A stretch of DNA of 64,000 nucleotides. It comes from Pseudisothecium myosuroides (lineage: Eukaryota > Streptophyta > Bryopsida > Hypnales > Lembophyllaceae). Where the stretch lies: the NCBI GenBank assembly GCA_951799445.1, contig OX637295.1:25916001-25980000 (forward strand). The letters run 5' to 3'. The notes beneath the pieces are model-generated. The model searched no databases. It was not told the DNA's origin and saw only the letters and a list, made by a program, of their open reading frames with translations. Both the position numbers and the translations under genes were made by a program. Of this stretch, positions 56,838-64,000 are shown piece after piece. The stretch's first letter is position 1. The number at the start of each line of letters is the position of its first letter.

Positions 56838-57480
56838 ATGGACGGATGAAGTTTGACCGCTACTCGGTCCCTCAAACTTCATCCATGCTTTTCTATGAAC
56901 TCCGGATTTCGATTTGACTTGGGATTTGGGCTATAGGCCTGACCCCCTAATGTTAACCTAATAACCAAGTCTTGACTCAAATGGATGAAATCTTCTAGGG
57001 TTCATCCATTACTTGTTCCAACTTCATCCCTTCTTAACTGCTTGGGGTTTAGGTATTTCTTTAAGCTGGGTTTAGTTTTGGGTTACCCTAAACTTGTTCT
57101 AAGATGTTCTAAATCTATACTTAACCTAACCTTAATCTTAAACGTCCCTAATCCGCCTTCTAATCTTACTTAAGGATCTTAAGTGTGGTTACTAATGTAC
57201 TAATCTTAGAAACTTAAGACTTGTTCCGAGGAGATCCTGATTTTAGCTTTCTACTTTGACTAATCACATTAGGTTTGGATTTTCCTATCAAAAGTTATCC
57301 ATGGATGAAGTTTGACAGCTAATCGGTCCTTCAAACTTCATCTGCTAATTAGGGCTAACCCTAATTTCAAAACTAAATCCTAATTTGACTCTCGGTTCCT
57401 AAATTAATTCCTCTTTTTATGTTAGCTTTTTTGTTCCTCTTGGATGAAATTTGTTAGGTTTCATCCATCATGACTCCCTA
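56838..57480. repeat. Set of short hairpins built on GGATGAA
   Basis: Four small inverted repeats: GGATGAAGTTTGAC ... TCAAACTTCATCC near 56,843 and 57,303, and GGATGAAAT ... GGTTTCATCC or GGGTTCATCC near 56,980 and 57,440. Two alternating types suggest an old duplication of about 460 bases in this LTR. Confidence 0.6.
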
Positions 57481-57683
57481 ACTTCATCCGCTCATAACTT
57501 CTTCGTTTTAGCTCGGATCCGGATGTGTTTTAGGTTTTCGGAAACCCCTAGCCCTCTACTATAAGACTTTAAAGTCAATTCTAACCTAACTTTGCTTCTT
57601 CCCTACCCTAGCTCTCGGCCTCCTTCTAATTATCTTGATAAAACAAAATTAAACATGGAAGAGTGGGGTATTTAGGGGCCCAC

Positions 57684-57734
57684 CTCATTTTGGAGGTCTT
57701 GGATTAACCGGTCGAGGTTCCCCCCCTCGGCCAT
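57684..57734 (-). other. Possible leader exon with start codon and donor in the second LTR
   Basis: ATG at 57,734 opens 17 codons (MAEGGNLDRLIQDLQNE) that end in GAG followed by GTGGGC. Same relative place and layout as 10,443-10,505 in the first LTR, though the residues differ. Inference only. Confidence 0.3.
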
Positions 57735-59559
57735 GTCTCTTCCTCTTGGATTTGCGGCTCCTTAAGTGATTCTTGACTCGGGGAAGATTTGAGAACGAAG
57801 TGGTAGAGGCGGTGGAATTCCTTTCTTCTCCTTCTTTCCACCAACCAACTTGTCTTCCAAAGTTCTTACGTGTTGACTTCGTTCTTACATCTCTTACATC
57901 TTTACCCTTCCCAAGTGCTTACGCGGTTGACCTTTCTCTTACGCCCAAGGCACGCTCTTTTTTACTCTTACGCTCGCCCTTTTAGTGGTCCAGATTAATT
58001 AGTTGAGATTTCCCCCAATCCATCCACTAGCACACCCCGTCTCCTATTTCATCTTCCTCCTTGCTTGTGATGCTCAAGGTTTTGGTTATGGTGTGTGGAG
58101 AGCTTGGGTGAGTTGTGCGTGGAGTGATTGTGTGAGCTTTTGCAGGTTTTTGTGTGCTTTTAATGATAATTCCTACTACAAGGCGTACCCTCGAATCCTT
58201 TTTTCCTAATTTCCCTCCTTCTATTTCGAAGATATCTCTACTTCTACCACCCTAATTTCCCATTCATTCTACCCCTCCTTCCTCCATTTAGTCTTCCTAA
58301 AAAGGAGAATCAAAAGGAACAAAAAAAAAACCAACACGAACTGCCGGAGGCGCTGCCTGGAGGCACGGCCTAGAGGCGCAGCTGCAAGCACGGGACCGGC
58401 GCGGGTATCGGGCGCGGGTACGGGCTGCGGGTACAGGCTGCGGATACCGGAGCGGGTATGGGGCTGCGGGTACCGGAGCGGGTATCGGTTGCGGGTACCG
58501 GGCTGTGGGTACCGGGCTGCTCCGCTTGGGCTGCTCCTGTTTGGGCTGCTCCTGCTTGGGCTAGCTCCCCTTGGACTGACTCCTGCTTGGGCTGGCTCCC
58601 GCTTGGGCTGGCTCTTGCTGGGCTGGCTCGGCCCGGGGTTTTTTTCCCTTCTTCTGGACGTTTTTTCTGAACTTTTGGTAAATGCCAAATAATGACCGAG
58701 GCCACTTAAACCAAGGGAAAGCCAAAACTAATCCTAGTTCTACATGGACTTTTGCCTATAACGTTTTCCTAAGTTCTTGGATGCTAAACTTTGAAGGTTT
58801 CCAAGAACCTCTTGGAAACTAAACTTTGAACCGAGTTCTCTGGGGAGATCAAGGCTTCGCCGTCGAGTTGGGTTTAACACCAACTCTAGGATTTCTCCCT
58901 GCCCGTAGGTTCAAAGCTTCGCCATATGGCGGGTTTTTAACACGCACTCTAGGACTAGGGGGGGTAATAGTCAAAGCTTCGCCGTCAACAAGGGGGGCTC
59001 ACGTGACCACAAGCAATTTCAAAAGAGGAAGAAAACCGTTAGGACATAACCACCCTGGGGGGCCCACAACTCCACCGTACGGGGGGAGGACCACACGCCA
59101 AGGGTTCTTAGAGAAAGCAAAAGAGTTCCCCAACTGGGGGAGAAACACTCGGAGGTTAATCTAGACACGCGGGTTAGAAAACACAATCCTTAAACACTAA
59201 AGACCCCCCAGTGGGCAGCAAAGCCAAGGCGTTGCGGGGGGAGCTTTAGGATCAGGACAAAACTTCAAGGAACTCCCAAGCAAGTTAGTGCTTCAAGCAA
59301 AGTACTTCAACTGACAAGTTAGTGACCAAAATGACTAAAAAATAAGCCAAATAATACCCAAGACTACTCAAAACTCATAGACACAAAGGAAGAAGGACCC
59401 CCAAGACCTTCAAAAGCTGAAAATAGAACAACAACGGAGCACCACGTGCTCAAAACACCGTGGAAGTGCCTTTGGCTAAAATAGCCAAAAAATCCAACAT
59501 AAGTTGGACCCACGGACCCAAAACATGAATGGGGGTGGTTTTGGAGAGAAATGAGGGCC

Positions 59560-59567
59560 CTTTTATA
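59560..59567 (-). promoter_or_regulatory. TATA box in the second solo LTR
   Basis: TATAAAAG on the minus strand, aligned with TATATAAG at 8,403 in the first LTR. The downstream leader is conserved. Confidence 0.6.
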
Positions 59568-61728
59568 GGTTTCCCAAGGCCCTCACCTCCCCTCTTTTAA
59601 CCTAGGTAACCCTATCAACTTGGATTTTCATCCTTATCTTTTAGGATTTTCACGTAGTTTGGGTTTTACGCTGGTCCAACACTCTAACTATTGGAGATTA
59701 ACTCCAAATCAAAAACCGATTGCGCCATTGGCTTCAGAAGGCCATTTTCACTCTTGGGATTCCCCTACCCCCTATTCCAACGCCAAAATCCCACCGTAAA
59801 TTATCGCCAACTGGAGTCAGTAAAAGAGGTAAAAATCTACTTTTTGGAGGTTACCTTTTCTGATAAAGGTGACTAGCCAGGGTGGTCTGGGAGGTCTTAG
59901 GGAGTAAGAAAAGACCCTCCGTTGACTTCGTTCCGACTTCGTGTGCTCCCGGGACGCCGGTCAACTCCATGTAAATCCCGCCACGTGGATAATTCGAAGG
60001 AATGTCGGTGATTTGGCCGTCTCCCGCTATCGAAACACCACGAAACTCGTCGGGGCGCGTTACTAGCATAAAAGAAACTATCCTAATTTTTAGTGAGATT
60101 TTACCGCTACCTGGGTAATTATCGTGAATTTCCCATCGTGGTTTTAGGCGGTTGACCGTCCGGAAGGAGTATTTCTTCAATCCAAAAAATTCCGAAACTT
60201 CTTGGGGAACCTCTCATGGGGTTTCCCAAGAGATTTGCAAGTTCACATCTTGATCTTGCATGTCTTGATACGGAGGGCAAAAAGATACCTCCGTTGGTTT
60301 ACCGGCAGTCAGGGAATCTTCTGCATACGCGGGAATCTTGGCGAATGGATTTCGCTTTTGACTTCCCGGTATGGTTTAGAACCAAGATCACAATCCGGTG
60401 ACCATAGATTCTTCCACTGGCCTGTCTTGCGAAAGTGACACCTGCAAGCTAACAATTGGGGTTTCTACTATTCGTCGATGGGATGGGGAAACTGAAACCT
60501 CTCTTGGGGAATCTACCTAAGAATCTCCCTAGACTTCCCTCAGACCAATTTAGCCTAGCTTGGTCACTTGCATAGTGATTTTAGGCTATTTTGGGTAAGA
60601 ACCCTTAAACCTTCTAGTTCCCACTACTTCTATGGCTCCAACCTATTCACAAGTGGGTTTTAGGACTATTCTAAGGAGAAAAGGCTATTTAGGACCAAAG
60701 GGCATATTGGTATGTAACATGTCCATTCTGGTTTTACACTCTTTTTAGGGCTTTTTGTGTATAATTACGACACAAATTGCACAATCTAAGAAAAAAGAAG
60801 ACTATGAGTCCCAAGTGACAAATTGGGAGCTTACAGGTAGCGAGGTTGGTATTGATCAGTAATTATTTTTGATGACTTGGCCTACTTTGCAATTACCTAG
60901 TTTGTCCTGCTCACTCTCAGATGAATGGCTATATTGTGACTATACATGATGTTCCCGCTCTTGCTAGCTTTGAGTCTAAAGAGTTGATTTGAATTGAAAA
61001 TGACTCCATGACAAACTCACAGTCATAATTTGCAAAGCCACCTTTGCTTGTCCAACTAGTTTCATAACCGTTTTCACACACCACTTGGCCATTTGGGGTT
61101 TACCAATCCATGTCAATTCTAAAAAATCTTTCATGGAATATAAAAATGGCAGTTTTGTTGATCACAAGTAATTGCATTTCTACTTATTTTAAGAATACGA
61201 GCACCTTCAATGAGTCTTACATTCCTATTCACTTAAAAAAAAGCTGACATATACTTTATTTGTGTGCTAAATATTGATGTTATAAATAATTGCCTGAAAA
61301 CTGGTTCTCTGTTGTTTGTAGCTCAAAATTTATGAATAGTTTGCACATTATATATTTAAAACTTTGTTTCTAACCTATGGATGCATCCAATCTTAAAATT
61401 TGAGATCAATTTCATAAAAACTTATTGTCCTTACTTGTCTTGATGTTGAGTTCAACGTACCTGTTATTTACAAAAGTTTCATATGCTTATTATTGGCATG
61501 ACAAAAGTGTAGGGTTTAGAAAGTCTTCCTTCATGTAGTCCTTTCTATTAAATCCTTATTGAAACTTTACCCAACATGCAGTAATAGGACAAATCAATGT
61601 TAATACTGGCAAGCCATCTACTTTACAAGAACTACCCCACTGTTTCCTGCACTCTGTGTAGACTTCGCTCGGAACTAACATGCGCAACATATAGAAGCTT
61701 TGGAGGAGAATAAGCAAAACTGCCGTAA

Positions 61729-62169
61729 GAGCATTTGCAATGCACTCTCGGCACACAATCCCTGTATTGGCAAATGGAGGGGCATTCCATGAGGCTTGCA
61801 TAATGCCAAGCTTTTTTTAGAACAAATTGATCCAATGCTAAGCCGGCAATCCAAACGGCAAATGGACTCTTCCGCATTATAAAAAGAATAAAAGAAAAGA
61901 ATCTACATTAAAAAAAAGATTTTTCATGGAAACAAGGGAAGGTTGAATTGATTGGCACACTTAACAATGCGGAAAAGGATTGACAATAATGATTATTTCT
62001 ATTGGGAGCCAACTTGTGTGCCCTTCACATTTTGCAAATTTGCCAATTTGGGGAGGGGGGCATATCGAGGCCATGGAGTGAAGGCTCCTAGAAGGGTTGC
62101 ATTGGAATGCAATTTTAATTACAAACCACTTTTCACTTTTCACTATTGCAAAGCAAACTACAGATGCTC
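61729..62169. mobile_element. 441-bp PIF/Harbinger (Tourist-like) MITE
   Basis: TAA on both sides (61,726-61,728 and 62,170-62,172). Ends GAGCATTTGCAATGC and, inverted, GAGCATCTGTAGTTTGC. Copy 1 shows the uninterrupted site CTGCTAATCAAAGG. The opposed frames of about 80-90 codons inside are not genes. Confidence 0.75.
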
Positions 62170-62233
62170 TAATCAAAGGAGAAGCCAACTGAAGCAACAG
62201 TTGGCAAGTCGAGTAAATCACTGAAGTGATTAA

Positions 62234-63168
62234 CCCCTAAAGGACCAAACACCATTTTTTGGCAACATAGCGATTTTGGGCAGCTCACTACGAATGGAAA
62301 TTTTATTATTTTTCTTTGAAATTTTCACACAAGATGTGCCCGAGGTGTAGCTTCAAGGCCCAACAATTTTCATAACTTTTGACTACATGATTAAAAAGTT
62401 ATTGCATGATATGTAATTTTCCACGTTTGGCAGGCAGCCCGGGCAGCTGAAAAAAATTCTTTAAAAATCACTTTTTTGAAAAATTAAAATTTGAAATTGG
62501 TTCTTTAGATTTATATATACATGGGAAGCTTTGAATCATTCCATTTGGATTAATGAGTCAAAAGTTATGAGGATTCTTAGTTTGAGTGTAGTTATGGAAT
62601 CTCTACTCTAAAATAAACTTTGAAGTCCTTTATTTCACTCAATTTTCAATATTTTTGAAAAAAAATAAAAACATTGGGTGTAGATTGTTTATTACAACAT
62701 TACAACCATTGGAATTAGCATTTTTCAATTCCATAATGAAATTATTGACAATTTAGTATTTTGAGTCATTCTCTACCTCTTTCTACTTATTATTTTTTTC
62801 CTATATATTGCACAATTCCAAATGATCTGAAATTTTTTAAGCATGTAGCCAACTTACCTTGAAGAATGAATACAAAGAGTAACCACCATTTTGGACATTT
62901 TTTCATATAAATGTGACCTTGTGAAGGGCAGCTGCCCGTTTTTTCACGGAGACAAAAAAAGGGTTTTTGTCAATTCAAACGCTAATATCTTGCAATCCAC
63001 ATGGCGGAAAATTCTGAAATTTTTTCCACATCTTCTTAAACCAATGTACTACAAGATCCTATGGTTACGTGTGTTCAAAAATGTTTTTTTTCTAAAATTT
63101 GGTACTTGTATTAGAAATGGCAGTTTTGGAGCGGTTTTGGTGAAAACATAGTCAAAAACCTTTAGGGG
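62234..63168. mobile_element. 935-bp TTAA-type (piggyBac-like) MITE
   Basis: TTAA on both sides (62,230-62,233 and 63,169-63,172). Ends CCCCTAAAGGACCAAA and ACCTTTAGGGG. Copy 1 has the empty TTAA at 24,855-24,858 in aligned flank. Relatives at 51,311 and 40,409, and remnants near 24,070, 27,865 and 29,600-30,350. The only frame (86 codons) is a chance frame. piggyBac-like by target site and end sequence only. Confidence 0.78.
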
Positions 63169-64000
63169 TTAAAACTATAACTGAGGGAGATTTCACATCA
63201 ATTGAACCCTAAGCGAGGATTGTACATATATATCTTAATGGCAGTCCATATCAGTAGGATCCCAAGCTAGATGCCTCCACATCCTCAAGTTACTCAATAA
63301 AAACGCTTTTTTTTACTGTTCAAACTGCGTTCACTTCTTGGCAGCAGGCCATTGCATTAAATTTGGAGGGATATCACTGCATACGTTGGTTTCTTTTAGA
63401 ACCAGCAAAATTTGCCCAAAATAAAAGCGCTGCTCAATAACATTTCAACATAGTAAGACGGTCGAGTCTAAAGTAGTGCACCGAGCATCTTGCGGAGGTC
63501 ATTTTGCTCCCCCATTTTACCCCTACGGAAAACGCAGGAGCTTTTTATTTGGGACTCATGATAAAATTTGCACACTCTGAATTCACATTTCCAATCAGAG
63601 GCCCCAAATTAGCCAGGACAGGTGTTAACAATTGAATTGGCACAAAATAGGGGGCCTTTTTTTTACATTCACCCTTGGCTGGACCTCCGCGACTGAGAGG
63701 CTCGCTGCACTACTTCAGACTCGACCTGGCAATACCGACCCCAAGTGAAGTACCGGTTGCACGCAAGTCATGGATTCTCTCAAGATCAGCTGCCGTATAC
63801 ATTCAAGAAGCTAGACGCTTTAATTGACAATGTCATCGTCCTTAATTTGGCCTCACTAGCTCATGAGAAGTTGCTCGCGCGCTTTCTAGAAGATATGGGC
63901 TGCCTATGTGAGCTTTCATCAAGTCTCCTGCTGGCGGATCCGGTTGAAACCAAGCTCGGTTGGCAGGAGCAGAGCTTATTTCAAACAGATCCTCACCCAG

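Larger units (their letters stand above)
56487..60835 (-). mobile_element. 4,349-bp solo LTR, second copy of the family
   Basis: On the minus strand it starts TGTAAGCTCCCAATTTGTCA and ends GCGCTCACA. The 5-bp duplication GGTAG is perfect (56,482-56,486 and 60,836-60,840). End regions, promoter region (TATAAAAGGGCC, then GGTCCGTGGGTCCAACTTA) and tail (CCAAGGGTGGGTAA) align to 7,106-12,104. The middle differs: it has GGGTACCGG-type minisatellite (58,396-58,520) and 'GGATGAAGTTTGAC' hairpins. No retroviral proteins. Confidence 0.85.
61577..64000 (+). repeat. Duplicated unit, copy 3 (5' part; gene beyond the window)
   Basis: Aligns to the 5' flank of copy 1 in three pieces: 61,577-61,728, 62,170-62,233 and 63,169-64,000. 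They are separated by two MITEs. The final 270 bases match 25,020-25,295 closely (GTACCGGTTGCAC, TAATTGACAATGTC, GGATCCGGTTGAAACCAAGC). By this alignment the membrane-protein start would lie about 150 bases past the right edge. Confidence 0.7.

Noticed and set aside
58269..58705. Repeat-rich frames of 111-139 codons, and antisense partners, as secreted or collagen-like proteins
   Set aside because: They translate a GGGTACCGG/GGGCTGCTCC minisatellite inside the solo LTR.
61952..62224. Overlapping 90- and 86-codon frames on opposite strands as a gene
   Set aside because: They lie within the Tourist-like MITE, which is absent at the empty site in copy 1.

Overview
This is nuclear DNA from a land plant or close relative, dominated by transposable elements. 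The signs are spliceosomal introns, AT-rich spacers full of MITE-like elements, tRNA-type SINEs, large solo LTRs, and an interstitial tract of the plant telomere motif (CCCTAAA, 17.69-17.79 kb). The transposase type at 20-22.8 kb is, as far as I know, most common in seed-free plants (mosses, liverworts, lycophytes, ferns). That suggests, but does not prove, such a host. The species cannot be fixed from the sequence alone.

Layout. (1) 1-0.19 kb is the tail of a duplicated unit whose gene lies left of the window. (2) 0.588-23.352 kb is one large DNA transposon with perfect 27-bp terminal inverted repeats and a probable 4-bp target duplication. Its left half carries minus-strand genes: a Ser/Arg/Pro-rich protein, an FCP1/NIF-like phosphatase, and a large split gene joining a ParB-like segment to a DNA-methyltransferase-like segment. 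Its right half carries a plus-strand DUF7869-type transposase. About twenty copies of a roughly 21-bp palindrome, TTATCCTCG-N3-CGAAGATAA, are scattered through introns and upstream regions of both halves. The transposase and the methyltransferase-like gene carry many stops, and a 5.0-kb solo LTR splits the latter at 7.1-12.1 kb. (3) 23.4-24.7 kb is spacer.

(4) 24.7-27.1 kb and 46.9-49.05 kb are two copies of a duplicated unit, each with one intact single-exon gene for a small membrane protein (181 and 202 aa). A third copy begins at 61.6 kb and runs off the right edge before its gene. These are the best candidates for living host genes. (5) 27.2-46.9 and 49.1-61.5 kb contain no recognisable gene. 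They hold nested MITE-type elements (MULE-, CACTA-, TTAA- and TA-type), two SINEs, long palindromes, a 1.36-kb foldback element, and a second 4.35-kb solo LTR of the same family (56.49-60.84 kb, minus).

How it fits together: inside the transposon the two gene blocks diverge from a central 14.1-19.9 kb region where the palindromes cluster. A transposon-encoded DNA-binding or DNA-modifying system recognising these palindromes is a reasonable hypothesis, not an observation. The paralogous units supply natural empty sites showing that MITEs inserted after the unit was duplicated.
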